From NCBI RefSeq assembly GCF_008710705.1, contig NZ_VYRZ01000001.1, positions 248,001 to 312,000 of the forward strand: a stretch of 64,000 nt of DNA, written 5' to 3'. The first letter of the stretch is position 1. Each line of letters opens with the position of its first letter. The DNA is from Microbacterium radiodurans. Its GTDB lineage: Bacteria > Actinomycetota > Actinomycetes > Actinomycetales > Microbacteriaceae. This document shows, piece after piece, positions 23,602-32,362 of the stretch. The position numbers and the translations under genes are program-made. The notes beneath the pieces were generated by a model that saw nothing but the letters and a program-made list of their open reading frames with translations, was not told where the DNA came from and did no database searches.

Positions 23602-26052
23602 TCAGCTGCGTGCCGAGTCGCCGGTCGCAGCGAGGGAGACAATGGTGTCCGGGTAGCCGACCGCGTGAACCGTCACGGTGATCGGCCCCGCCGCTCCTGT
23701 GCCGCGGATGACAGCGAGTGCTCGGCCGCGGTAGGTCATCGTTTCAGAGGACCGGAAGTCGTCTTCTGTGACAGGGTTGGCGCTCCCAAGACCCTGCAGG
23801 ACTGCCGGGCCGGTGAGGCTCACTTCGAGCTGCGTGTCAGGTCCGAAGCAGCGCACGCCACTCTCGTCGACGAGGCTGATCTCGAGATGTACGAGCCCTC
23901 CGCTACCGCCTCGCAGCTCGTCCGAGTCGGCATCGATGCGAATGTGGGAAGCGGCGCCGGCGGTCGCGAGGATGTTTCGTGCAAGCTCGGTTCCGTTACG
24001 GTACGCGACCGCTTCGAGCGTGCCGACCCGGTAAGGGATTTCCGTCTCGATGAGGAACGGCCGTTTCTGTCCGACGGGACCGCGGGAGACTTCTTCCCCG
24101 TTGAGAATGAATGCCACTTCGTCGCCGGTCGAGTACGCCTCGACATGAATGGGTGTCTCCTCGGCGGTTTCCCACGTCCACGACGGGGTCACATCGGACC
24201 AGGTCCACGCCTTCGGCTCGATGACGAAACGGTCTGCTCGAGGGAGCCGTGCCGCCACGTACGGGACATCGGTGAGCCCGAAGACGACCTCCCGATAAAA
24301 CGACATCGGTTTGCGGTCGCCGATGAGGTCGATGTCCCCGCATACCGCTGCGATCCACGGATACGGCGCGCGATGCACCTGAGCGTCTTCGGGGTAGACG
24401 TGACGCCCAGTCCCGACTTCGCCGAGGAAGTCCCACCCGGTCCAGGTGAAATCACCGAGCACGTTGTCGTTATCGGTGACGATGCGCCAGATCTCGTCGA
24501 TACGTGTGGGGAAGGACTCCGATCCGAAGTAGACGCGGTTCGGGAAATCCGTTCTGTCGACGGCGTAACGGCTGTCACCGTAGTTCAAGCCGACAACGTC
24601 GAGGGTCGAGGCAGGCTCGAGGAGACGCTCACCAACTAGATCCGAGGCCATGACCCGCTCCATGAGCTGGGTGACCTGACCCAAATAGTCGTTCAGCCCC
24701 TTGATGACCGTGCTGTCGGAATCGACCTCGGCCCGAAGCTCGGGGATCTTGTCCCGCGCGATGTACATGCCCTGCAGGGCGTGAGTCGTGATCCGGGTGG
24801 GATCCAGCGCCCGCACACGTTCGGCGAGGAGCCGCCCCCACCTGGCGCCGTGGGTGGTGCCCGCCTCGATGATCTCGTTTCCGATGGAGTAGATGATCAC
24901 CGACGGGTGGTTGAAGTCTTTGGCCACCAGCGCGTCGATATCCCGTTCCCACCATTCGGGGAACCGCCGCGAGTAATCGTCACCTGACTTGGGGACGGTC
25001 CACATGTCGAACGCTTCGTCCATGACGAGCAGCCCGAGCCGATCGCAGGCGTCGAGCATAGCCACGCTCAACGGATTGTGCGACGATCTCACCGCGTTGA
25101 AACCCGCGGCTTTCAGTTTCACCGCCCGCCGAAGCGCGGCGTCGGCGAACTCTGCTGCCCCCAGGATGCCGTTGTCATGGTGCACCGCCGCGCCTCGCAG
25201 CTTCACGGTGCGGCCGTTCAGGCGCAAGCCCCTGACCGGGTCGACGCTCAGCGACCGCACCCCGAATGTGGTGTGGTCGGCGTCGAGGACGTCGTCATCA
25301 TGAGAGACGGTGATGGTGGCGGTGTAGAGGTTCGGGGTGTCGAGGTCCCACAGCCGGGGCTCGCGGATGTACGCACGTAACTGCACCGGAAGGGTCTCAC
25401 CGCTGCGGAGGGTGATCCGTCCCCGCTCGCCGGCTACCGCAACCCCGTCCCCATCGGTGATGTCCACACGAACGTCGAGGGTGCGGGTGATGGGTTCATC
25501 GTTGACGATTTCGGCTCGCGTGATGACGGTGGCGAGATCGCTGTCCAAGTCCGGTGTGGAGATACGGAGGGTCTGGGGTACGACTCGGACGAGGTCCCCC
25601 ACGATCAGGTGCACGGGACGGTAGATCCCGCCGCCCGAGTACCACCGTGAGTCGTCGCCCGCTTGCGCGTCGACGCGGATGGTGTTGGACTGCCCGAAGT
25701 TCAGGAACGGGGTGATGTCGACGAGGAAGCCGCTGTACCCATTGGCCCACTGTCCGGCGAAGGCGCCGTTGACGTACACGGTTGCGTCGCGGTACACACC
25801 TTCGAACTGAACCGCCACTCGGGTGCGTTCCCAGACCTCCGGCGCGTCGAACTGCTTCTCGTAGGACCACCTGCCGCCGAGGAAGTATCCGTTCTGTGGG
25901 CCGCCCGATCCCTCTGCCGCTCGACCGTCGGCGAGGAGTGCGTCGTGAGGGAGCGTAACGACGTTCTCGCTCGGCGCGGCGACGCGGATGGCTTCGTGGA
26001 CGGATACGAGGGGGCCGAACTGCCAGCCGTCGTTCCAGGAGGTGCGGAGCAT
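23602..26052 (-). CDS. glycoside hydrolase family 2 beta-galactosidase-like
   Basis: The 816-residue cytosolic enzyme has the N-terminal sugar-binding jelly roll (about 1-160), an immunoglobulin-like domain and the TIM barrel. The acid/base Glu393 lies in IYSIGNEI and the nucleophile Glu512 in YFGSESF. A C-terminal beta-rich region (about 630-816) follows, as in GH2 enzymes with extra domains. It hydrolyses a beta-galactoside or related beta-glycoside imported by the ABC transporter encoded upstream. There is no signal peptide. Spacing of 29 nt to the permease gene indicates one operon. Exact sugar specificity is not readable. Confidence 0.9.
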   Translation of the reverse strand: MLRTSWNDGWQFGPLVSVHEAIRVAAPSENVVTLPHDALLADGRAAEGSGGPQNGYFLGGRWSYEKQFDAPEVWERTRVAVQFEGVYRDATVYVNGAFAGQWANGYSGFLVDITPFLNFGQSNTIRVDAQAGDDSRWYSGGGIYRPVHLIVGDLVRVVPQTLRISTPDLDSDLATVITRAEIVNDEPITRTLDVRVDITDGDGVAVAGERGRITLRSGETLPVQLRAYIREPRLWDLDTPNLYTATITVSHDDDVLDADHTTFGVRSLSVDPVRGLRLNGRTVKLRGAAVHHDNGILGAAEFADAALRRAVKLKAAGFNAVRSSHNPLSVAMLDACDRLGLLVMDEAFDMWTVPKSGDDYSRRFPEWWERDIDALVAKDFNHPSVIIYSIGNEIIEAGTTHGARWGRLLAERVRALDPTRITTHALQGMYIARDKIPELRAEVDSDSTVIKGLNDYLGQVTQLMERVMASDLVGERLLEPASTLDVVGLNYGDSRYAVDRTDFPNRVYFGSESFPTRIDEIWRIVTDNDNVLGDFTWTGWDFLGEVGTGRHVYPEDAQVHRAPYPWIAAVCGDIDLIGDRKPMSFYREVVFGLTDVPYVAARLPRADRFVIEPKAWTWSDVTPSWTWETAEETPIHVEAYSTGDEVAFILNGEEVSRGPVGQKRPFLIETEIPYRVGTLEAVAYRNGTELARNILATAGAASHIRIDADSDELRGGSGGLVHLEISLVDESGVRCFGPDTQLEVSLTGPAVLQGLGSANPVTEDDFRSSETMTYRGRALAVIRGTGAAGPITVTVHAVGYPDTIVSLAATGDSARS

Positions 26053-26081
26053 GCGAGGGGTACCTTGCTTCGAGAATCGGG

Positions 26082-26996
26082 TTACTTGACGCCGCCGGCA
26101 GTGAGGTCCGAGCGCCAGTATCGCTGGAGGATGGCGAAGGCGATCAGCAGCGGGATGACAGCCAGCAGCGACCCGGTGATCGTGATGTTGTAGGGGATGC
26201 CCTCGGTGAGTCGTTCGCGCCAGTTCACCAGTCCCACAGACAAGGGCTGCAGGTGGTCGTTGTTGAGCATCAGCACGGGCAGGAGGTAGTTGCTCCAGAT
26301 GGCGACGAACTGGTACAGGAAGACCGTCACCAGGGCGGGCATCATGATCGGCAGGCCGATCTTGAAGAAGATGCGCGCTTCTCCCGACCCGTCCAGTCGC
26401 GCGGCCTCTAGCAGCTCATCGGGGATTGCCTGGCTGGCGTAGATGCGGGCGAGGTACACCCCGAACGGGCTGACGAGGCTGGGCAACAGCACAGCCCAGT
26501 ACGTGTTGACCAGACCGATCTCGCTGAACATCAGGTACAGGGGCAGCGCAAACAGGACGGAGGGGACCAGGACCGCGGCGAGGATGATGTTGGCGATCAG
26601 TTTGCGGCCCCGGAACTCGTACTTGCCGAGCGCGAATCCGGTCATGGCCGACAGCAGGGTGCTGATGGCTGCGCCACCGACGCAGTAGATGATGGTGTTG
26701 CCGGTCCAGACGGCGAAGATGCCGTTCTGTTGTGCGAAGACGTCGGTGATGTTCCCCCACAGGTCGAAGTGGGAGAACCACATCGGGTTGGTGGTGAAGA
26801 GGAACTCCTTGTTCTTCGTCGCAGTCACCAGCAGCCACCACATGGGGATGAGGCTGTAGAGGCCGAAGATGGCCATGACGATGAACGCGCCGGCGCGCGG
26901 GGCGAGCGGGATGCGTCGTTCGCGGATGAAGGGCCGTCGGGTGCGGGTGCGCTGCTTGTCGCCCTGCACGATGGCTCGGGTGGTGACGGTGCTCAA
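26082..26996 (-). CDS. sugar ABC transporter permease, MalG type
   Basis: The 304-residue protein has six membrane helices and the EAA loop EAARLDGSGEARIFFKIGLP near residue 200 that contacts the ATPase. The start is TTG 26996, overlapping the stop of the first permease (TTGA); no better start is in frame nearby. No ATPase gene is in the cluster, so it probably uses a shared MsiK-like ATPase encoded elsewhere, as is common in actinobacteria. Confidence 0.9.
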   Translation of the reverse strand: MSTVTTRAIVQGDKQRTRTRRPFIRERRIPLAPRAGAFIVMAIFGLYSLIPMWWLLVTATKNKEFLFTTNPMWFSHFDLWGNITDVFAQQNGIFAVWTGNTIIYCVGGAAISTLLSAMTGFALGKYEFRGRKLIANIILAAVLVPSVLFALPLYLMFSEIGLVNTYWAVLLPSLVSPFGVYLARIYASQAIPDELLEAARLDGSGEARIFFKIGLPIMMPALVTVFLYQFVAIWSNYLLPVLMLNNDHLQPLSVGLVNWRERLTEGIPYNITITGSLLAVIPLLIAFAILQRYWRSDLTAGGVK

Positions 26997-27943
26997 GAGT
27001 CTGCGCCCTTCCGCTGGGTGAACTTCAAGAAGCCGAAGGACAGGATGAAGGCGACCAGCGCCAGGATGATCGACTGTGCTGCGGCGAGGTTGTAGTTGTT
27101 GGCTGCGGCGGATTGCTGCGCGGCCATGATGGGTGTGAATGTCGAGGAGATACCCGGTGCGACTTTCGCGAGGATCGCCGGGTCGTTGTACAGCTGCACC
27201 GTTCCGATGATCGAGAAGACCGCGCTGAGGATGATTGCGGGGCGCACCGCGGGGATCTTGATGTACCAGGACGTCTTCAACCAGCCGGCGCCGTCGAGGC
27301 TGGACGCTTCGGTGAGCTCTTCGGGAACTGCTTGGAGGGCGGAGTAGATGATGAGCATGTTGAAGCCGGTGTAGCCCCAGGTCATCATGTTGCCAATGGA
27401 GAAGAAGGCCAGGTCGCTGGAGAGGAAGTTCACGTCCAGTCCGATGGCGCTCAGCCAGTCCGAGAACGGTCCGATGCGCGGCTGGTAGAGGAAGGACCAC
27501 ATGATCGCGGCGATCACGGCCGGGAACGCGTACGGCAAGAAGAAGATCAGCCGGAACGTGCGCCGCAGCGGTGAGAACGCCGCGTCGAGGAGCAGTGCGA
27601 GCACCAGAGCGATGAGCATCATCAGCGGGACCTGCACCACACCGATGGCGAACACGCGCCCGAAGGAGGCGATGAAGTCGCTGTTCTGCAGCGCGGCGAT
27701 GTAGTTGTCGATCCCCGCGAACAGTGTTTCGCCGCCATCGAGGCCGAGCCCACTGCGCTGAACGCGGAAGAAGCTCTGCACCAGGGCGTAGACGATGGGG
27801 GCGACCATGACCCCGAGGAAGAGGATCGCGAACGGCGTCAGCAGCAGCAGCGCCGATCTGGTGCGGTGATCCGCGCGACGAGGGCGCCGCTTGGCCGCTT
27901 CTCGTTGCGTGGCCAGCTCGGCAGGCAGGACGGGTGCCGACAT
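26993..27943 (-). CDS. sugar ABC transporter permease, MalF type
   Basis: The 316-residue protein has an N-terminal Arg-rich cytosolic tail (RRPRRADHRTRS), about six helices and an EAA-like motif TEASSLDGAGWLKTSWYI near residue 215. It forms the membrane channel with the MalG-type partner, whose start codon overlaps its stop. It lies 68 nt downstream of the binding-protein gene in the order binding protein, MalF, MalG, GH2. Confidence 0.9.
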   Translation of the reverse strand: MSAPVLPAELATQREAAKRRPRRADHRTRSALLLLTPFAILFLGVMVAPIVYALVQSFFRVQRSGLGLDGGETLFAGIDNYIAALQNSDFIASFGRVFAIGVVQVPLMMLIALVLALLLDAAFSPLRRTFRLIFFLPYAFPAVIAAIMWSFLYQPRIGPFSDWLSAIGLDVNFLSSDLAFFSIGNMMTWGYTGFNMLIIYSALQAVPEELTEASSLDGAGWLKTSWYIKIPAVRPAIILSAVFSIIGTVQLYNDPAILAKVAPGISSTFTPIMAAQQSAAANNYNLAAAQSIILALVAFILSFGFLKFTQRKGADS

Positions 27944-28011
27944 GGCGGCTCCTTTTCTTCGGGAAGAGGATCAGGGGTGCCCGGGGAGGAATCCGGGCAC
28001 CCTTGAAGCGG

Positions 28012-29325
28012 TTACTCGGTGACGGTCAGGCCCTGATCGGAGAGGGTGGTGACGGTGCTCTGCTGGGCCTCGTCGAGAAGGTCCGGGAGCGTCTTCTGGC
28101 CGGCTCCGACGAGCTTGAGGCCGTCGTTGATCTGCGGCTGCAGGGTAGTCATGTTCGGGCCCCACACCCACGAGTCGGGCGTGTTGCGCGCCGCAGTGGT
28201 GAACACGTCGTAGATCTTCTCGCCGTTGAAGAAGTCCGATCCCTCCGACAGCACGGGCAGGTCCTGGCCGCTGAGCGACGCGGGGAAGATGCCGGTGTTC
28301 TCGATGTACGCGTTGACGCTGTCATCGTTGGTGCTCAACCAGATGGCGGCCTCAGTGGCCTCCTCCGGGTTCGCGCAGCCCTTGAGCACTGCGTTCGTGG
28401 AACCACCGCGGTTACCCGATGCGTCGTCGCCAGCGTTCCACTGCGGCAGCTCCGCGACGGACAGCTTCCCGGCAAGCCCCGGCGCGTTCTGCTCCAGCAG
28501 CGCGACCGCCCATGCGGCACCCACGAAGGAGAGGACCCGGCCCTCCTGGATGCTGGTGTACCACGCGGTATCGAATGCGGGCTCGGCGACCACGAGCTGA
28601 TCGTCGACGAGGCCCTGCCAGTAGTCGGCGACCTCCTGGGAGGCGGTGTCGTTGATGTCGACCTGCCATTCGCCGCCCTCGGTGCCGAACCACTGCGCAC
28701 CGTTCTGCCACGCCAGAGCTCCGATGTCGTAGGTGCTCAGCGGAAGGGTGGTCATGTAGGCGTTGGGGTCGGCTGCGTGGACGGTCGCGGCGTCCGCGGC
28801 GAAGTCTTCCCATGTGGCGGGCGCGTCGAGGCCGTACTGCTGGAACAGGTCCGCACGGTAGAACAGCGCCATCGGCCCCAGGTCGACGGGGATGCCGAAG
28901 ACCTGACCACCGACGCTCGCCAGCTGCCAGGCGGCGGGGGCGAAGAGGTCTTTACTCGAGTCTGCGAACTCGGTGATGTCCTCGAGCGCGCCGGCGGTCG
29001 CGAAGCTGGGGATGGTGTCGTAGGACACCTGCCCCAGGCACGGACCGTTGCCAGCATTCACCGCGTTCAGCATCTTCTCGTAGCCGCCGGCGCTGCCGGC
29101 CGAGATCTGCGTGTAGTTGATCTGCACGTCATCGTGCGCAGCGTTGAAGGTGTCGACCGCCTTCTCCTGCCCCAGGGCTGAACCCCAGAATTCGATGGTG
29201 ATCGGCTCACCGTCGCCGGACGCCGAGGGTGATGCCGCGCCTCCGGCGGAACACCCGGCCAGAGCGGCGACCGCGAACGTTGCTGTCGCCGCTGCGGTGA
29301 TGGTCTTGAACCGTCGCGAAGTCAT
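28012..29325 (-). CDS. sugar-binding lipoprotein of the ABC transporter
   Basis: The 437-residue extracellular solute-binding protein (family 1) has a signal peptide with lipobox ALAGC (Cys near 24) and a Ser/Gly-rich linker. It has the fold segments FWGSALGQEKAVDTFN and EAAIWLSTNDDS. It captures the oligosaccharide for the two permeases downstream. AAGGAG just before ATG 29325 fixes the start; an earlier in-frame ATG (29352) would give a poor signal peptide. It is first in the operon and is preceded by a palindrome at 29510-29525. Confidence 0.9.
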   Translation of the reverse strand: MTSRRFKTITAAATATFAVAALAGCSAGGAASPSASGDGEPITIEFWGSALGQEKAVDTFNAAHDDVQINYTQISAGSAGGYEKMLNAVNAGNGPCLGQVSYDTIPSFATAGALEDITEFADSSKDLFAPAAWQLASVGGQVFGIPVDLGPMALFYRADLFQQYGLDAPATWEDFAADAATVHAADPNAYMTTLPLSTYDIGALAWQNGAQWFGTEGGEWQVDINDTASQEVADYWQGLVDDQLVVAEPAFDTAWYTSIQEGRVLSFVGAAWAVALLEQNAPGLAGKLSVAELPQWNAGDDASGNRGGSTNAVLKGCANPEEATEAAIWLSTNDDSVNAYIENTGIFPASLSGQDLPVLSEGSDFFNGEKIYDVFTTAARNTPDSWVWGPNMTTLQPQINDGLKLVGAGQKTLPDLLDEAQQSTVTTLSDQGLTVTE

Positions 29326-29509
29326 GTGAACTCCTTGTGTTGTGCCACCCATGGTGACGGTGTGGATGCAGGTGGGGCGTTGTTGACCCTGGAACGGTCA
29401 GATGCGGATCCCGCGAGAAGGAGGTTGGTGATTGCGTCTCGAGTGCATACGTGGGCGGGTCCACCCGAGTTCGACCACATTGGAGCGGCGTTGCTCGGTC
29501 CAGCATAAA

Positions 29510-29530
29510 TGAGATTCATATCTCAATTGG
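29510..29530. promoter_or_regulatory. palindrome and TCAATTGG site upstream of the binding-protein gene
   Basis: TGAGAT-TCAT-ATCTCA (29510-29525) is a perfect 6-bp palindrome. TCAATTGG (29523-29530) overlaps it and recurs twice in the aminotransferase promoter. TATGCT on the minus strand nearby is a possible -10. The rest of 29326-29509 shows nothing else. Confidence 0.5.
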
Positions 29531-29583
29531 GATGAGTATGCGAGTTACTTCCGCACCCTGTCAAGCGGACGACAAGAGAAGCA

Positions 29584-30231
29584 TCAAGGACGCTCGCCCT
29601 TGGAGTTGCGAATTCGGGCACGCAAGCGGTCTTCGGCGGCTTCGAGCCGCTCAACCTCTCTGGCGACAGCGGCAATGCGTCCCGCAGGAATCACGGCGAC
29701 ACCATCCGCATCGGCCACGATGAGGTCGCCCGGGTTCACGACAACCCCACCGCACGCCACAGGCGCCCCCACGGCGCCCGGCCCGTTCTTGAAGGGTCCT
29801 GCCGGCGAGAGCCCCCGCGCCCACACCGCCAGCCCGAGATCGCTGATTGCAGCCGCGTCCCGAGAGAGTCCGTCGATGATGACGCCCGCGATCCCGCGCG
29901 TCATGCAAATCTCCGCCAGCAGATCTCCGAACACAGCGCGGGCAGAACCGCCCTGCGCGTCGATGATGAGCACGTCTCCCGGTTCGGCATGATCGAGCGC
30001 GACATGGATGGCGAGGTTGTCACCTTCGCGGGTGAGCACCGTTAAGGCACGCCCCGCGCACCGGGCACGACCGTCGAGCGCGGAGATCCCGGAATCCATC
30101 AGACCAAACCGACCCATCGCATCCCCGACCAGCGTAGAAGCGGCGTGAGCGAATCGAGCTACGAGGTCGGGCGGCAGCTCCTCCGTTCGGTCGTGAACGT
30201 GGACAGTCGACGTGTCGGCGTTGATGAACAT
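29584..30231 (-). CDS. RraA/HMG-aldolase-like protein
   Basis: The 215-residue protein matches the RraA family: GGSARAVFGDLLAEICMTRG, then GVIIDGLSRDA with the Arg and Asp of class II 4-hydroxy-4-methyl-2-oxoglutarate (HMG/CHA) aldolases, and a late NPGDLIVADADGVAVIP. In the aldolases these residues bind the substrate and Mg2+. The enzyme probably cleaves a 4-hydroxy-2-oxo acid to pyruvate plus a second oxo acid, though RNase-inhibitor-type RraA proteins share the fold. It is divergent from the aminotransferase across a shared operator region, suggesting joint control. Confidence 0.8.
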   Translation of the reverse strand: MFINADTSTVHVHDRTEELPPDLVARFAHAASTLVGDAMGRFGLMDSGISALDGRARCAGRALTVLTREGDNLAIHVALDHAEPGDVLIIDAQGGSARAVFGDLLAEICMTRGIAGVIIDGLSRDAAAISDLGLAVWARGLSPAGPFKNGPGAVGAPVACGGVVVNPGDLIVADADGVAVIPAGRIAAVAREVERLEAAEDRLRARIRNSKGERP

Positions 30232-30237
30232 GCGGCT

Positions 30238-30269
30238 CCAATTGAAATATGACTATCAATTGGTAATCT
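30238..30269 (+). promoter_or_regulatory. aminotransferase promoter with CCAATTGA/TCAATTGG operator
   Basis: TTGAAA (30242-30247) and TAATCT (30264-30269) are separated by 16 nt, a near-consensus promoter. CCAATTGA (30238-30245) and TCAATTGG (30256-30263) are perfect 8-bp inverted arms with a 10-nt spacer lying across it. Confidence 0.7.
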
Positions 30270-30331
30270 ACTCTTGCTTTGCTCGGTTGGGCAGTGCAAC
30301 GACGCCGCCGTCCGGGCCGACAGGAGAGATC

Positions 30332-31501
30332 ATGCAGCTGACTGAGACCATCGAGTCCAACGCCGCGCGACGCATAACGCAAGCCTCGCGCCGCCCGGCG
30401 ACGCTCGGTTCAACCCCCGCCGACGCTGTCGCGCTCTCCATGGGCGAGCCGGACTCCGGGACACCGCGGGTGGTCGTCGACGCGGCGGTCGCGGCGCTGC
30501 ACGCCGGGCGCACCCGCTACACGAACCTGACTGGCGACCCCTCCTTGCGCGACGCGCTCGCAGAGAAGCTGACCTCCAGCGCGGGACGCCCGATCAGCAG
30601 TGAACAGATCGTCGTCACCCACGGAGGCAGCGCCGGTCTTGCTGCGACGATGCTCGCTCTGGTCGACCCGGGGGAGAACGTCCTGATCCCCGAGCCGACG
30701 TACTCGCTGTATGCCGACCACGCCGCGATGGTCGGGGCGAATACGATTTGGGTTCCGAACCGCGCCGACGGTGGGCTGGACCTCGAAGCACTTGAAGAGC
30801 AGGCAGCGACGGCCCGGATGATTGTGCTCTGCAACCCCGGCAACCCAACTGGGCGCGTGTACTCCACAGCGGACCTCGACCAACTGACCAGGATCCTCCG
30901 TCATCACCCCGAGCTCGTGCTCCTGGCCGATGAGGCCTACGGCGACATCGTCTTCGAGGGAACGCAGTTCCGGTCGGCGTTGTCGTTTGTCGACGTCGCA
31001 GACCAGGTGGTCGTATGCAGCACCTTTTCCAAGTCGTACGCGATGACTGGCTGGCGAGTCGGATACGTCGTCGCGACCCCCGACATCGCGAGCCGCGTCA
31101 ACCTCTTGCACCGCACCGTCAATGGATCCATCAATACCTTCGTTCAGGATGCCGCCGCCGTCGCCCTCGCGATCACCGACACCGACCTGCGAGAGACCGC
31201 ACGGTCGTACCAGCTGAGGCGCGACCTCGTGGTCGCCGCTCTCGACGGGGTCGCGGGCCTGAGCATGCTGCCTCCTCAGGGCGCGTTCTACGCGTTCGTC
31301 GCCATCGATTCAGACCTCACGTCCGACGAGATGACGGCGCGCTTCGCCGATGGTGGCGTCGTCGTTCGCTCCGGAAGCGAGTTCGGCCCCTCCGGGGAGG
31401 GCTACGTCAGATTGTCATTCGCGACCGACCCCGACACGCTCCGCGAAGGGCTCCGACGTTTTCTCGTTGTCGCCGGCCAGATCACTCACCCCCGGCGATG
31501 A
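30332..31501 (+). CDS. PLP-dependent aminotransferase, class I/II
   Basis: The 389-residue fold-type I aminotransferase has the PLP Lys234 in STFSKSYAMTGWRVGY, the cofactor Asp/Tyr in LLADEAYGD and a CNPGNPTGR motif. It transfers an amino group between an amino acid and a 2-oxo acid. The specific substrate is unknown; the neighbouring RraA-like aldolase handles oxo acids, so a joint amino-acid or oxo-acid degradation route is plausible. CAGGAGAG before ATG 30332 sets the start. Transcription begins from a TTGAAA/TAATCT promoter with a built-in palindrome. Confidence 0.85.
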   Translation: MQLTETIESNAARRITQASRRPATLGSTPADAVALSMGEPDSGTPRVVVDAAVAALHAGRTRYTNLTGDPSLRDALAEKLTSSAGRPISSEQIVVTHGGSAGLAATMLALVDPGENVLIPEPTYSLYADHAAMVGANTIWVPNRADGGLDLEALEEQAATARMIVLCNPGNPTGRVYSTADLDQLTRILRHHPELVLLADEAYGDIVFEGTQFRSALSFVDVADQVVVCSTFSKSYAMTGWRVGYVVATPDIASRVNLLHRTVNGSINTFVQDAAAVALAITDTDLRETARSYQLRRDLVVAALDGVAGLSMLPPQGAFYAFVAIDSDLTSDEMTARFADGGVVVRSGSEFGPSGEGYVRLSFATDPDTLREGLRRFLVVAGQITHPRR

Positions 31502-31576
31502 CCCAACATGGCTCCCCGCGGAAACCTTTTCACGCGTGGGAAGATGAGGCCCCGACGATGCAACACGGAGGAATCG

Positions 31577-32185
31577 ATGCGTAGCGACACACGACGCAAC
31601 ATCCGCCTACTGCTCAACGCTGTCGCGGAGGAGATCGAAGAGAACCCGACCGGCTTGAGCATGCAGTCCGCAGCGGCTCGCGCAGGCATCGGCACCGCTA
31701 CCGCCTACCGCTACTTCTCCACCCTTGACGACCTCGTTGCCGCGTACGTGCTCGAAGTCTTCGAGGAGCTGAAGACCTTCTCACACGATGCGACGGAGAG
31801 CGGCGCCGAGTTGTTCAACGTTGTCTTGCGCGAATGGGTCGACGTCGTGCTGCGTAACGGACAGGCAATGGTGCACCTGCGATCGCGCTCCGGATTCCTG
31901 CAACGCTTGGATGCCGGGAACCCGGTGATAGACCGGTCTCGCGAGATCTGGGAACGCCCCCTCGCATCCCTTCTCGATGACATGGACGAGCCGGCGACCG
32001 ATCTTCGCTGGGCGATGTTCCTCGCGAACATCCTGAGCGATCCTCGCGAGATCCTCGACCTGCACCGCGCGGCGGGACTCTCCGTCGACGAAATCTGCGC
32101 GAGCCTCGACGGCGCGATCCGAGGCGCCATCGCGGGGTGGTCTACTGTCACCTCCAGCACGGATATGCTCCTACCCGACGTATGA
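31577..32185 (+). CDS. TetR-family regulator, copy 2
   Basis: The 202-residue protein has the HTH LSMQSAAARAGIGTATAYRYFST near residues 30-52 and a C-terminal ligand domain with SDPREILDLHRAAGLSVDEI. It is a clear relative of the regulator at 21640, both having the odd HLRSRSGFLQR / HFRSRRGFLER segment. It follows the aminotransferase by 75 nt and GGAGGA precedes ATG 31577. The TCAATTGG palindromes nearby are candidate binding sites. The two copies flank the accessory block. Confidence 0.85.
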   Translation: MRSDTRRNIRLLLNAVAEEIEENPTGLSMQSAAARAGIGTATAYRYFSTLDDLVAAYVLEVFEELKTFSHDATESGAELFNVVLREWVDVVLRNGQAMVHLRSRSGFLQRLDAGNPVIDRSREIWERPLASLLDDMDEPATDLRWAMFLANILSDPREILDLHRAAGLSVDEICASLDGAIRGAIAGWSTVTSSTDMLLPDV

Positions 32186-32292
32186 GCAACGATCGCCTGC
32201 TTCTCACAGGACGCGGTGTACGCGAGGCAGCCCGCTACCACGGTTCCGCGTCTCCTGAGGAGGTGGACAGCCGTCGCGCGTTGATAACGGGG

Positions 32293-32326
32293 CTAGATGC
32301 CAGCGAACTCCTAGATGCCAGCGAAC
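32293..32326. repeat. short tandem repeat at the right edge of the accessory block
   Basis: CTAGATGCCAGCGAAC occurs at 32293-32308 and 32311-32326, separated by 2 nt. It lies in the gap before the 2-oxoacid dehydrogenase genes; no gene is visible between 32186 and 32362. Confidence 0.75.
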
Positions 32327-32362
32327 ACAGCGAGCGCCATCCATGTTCTGTGACGCCTCACA

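Noticed and set aside
18073-32362. Integrative element with integrase and attachment sites
   Set aside because: No integrase, excisionase, relaxase, tRNA gene or matching long end repeats were found, so only a block of probable foreign or variable genes is claimed.
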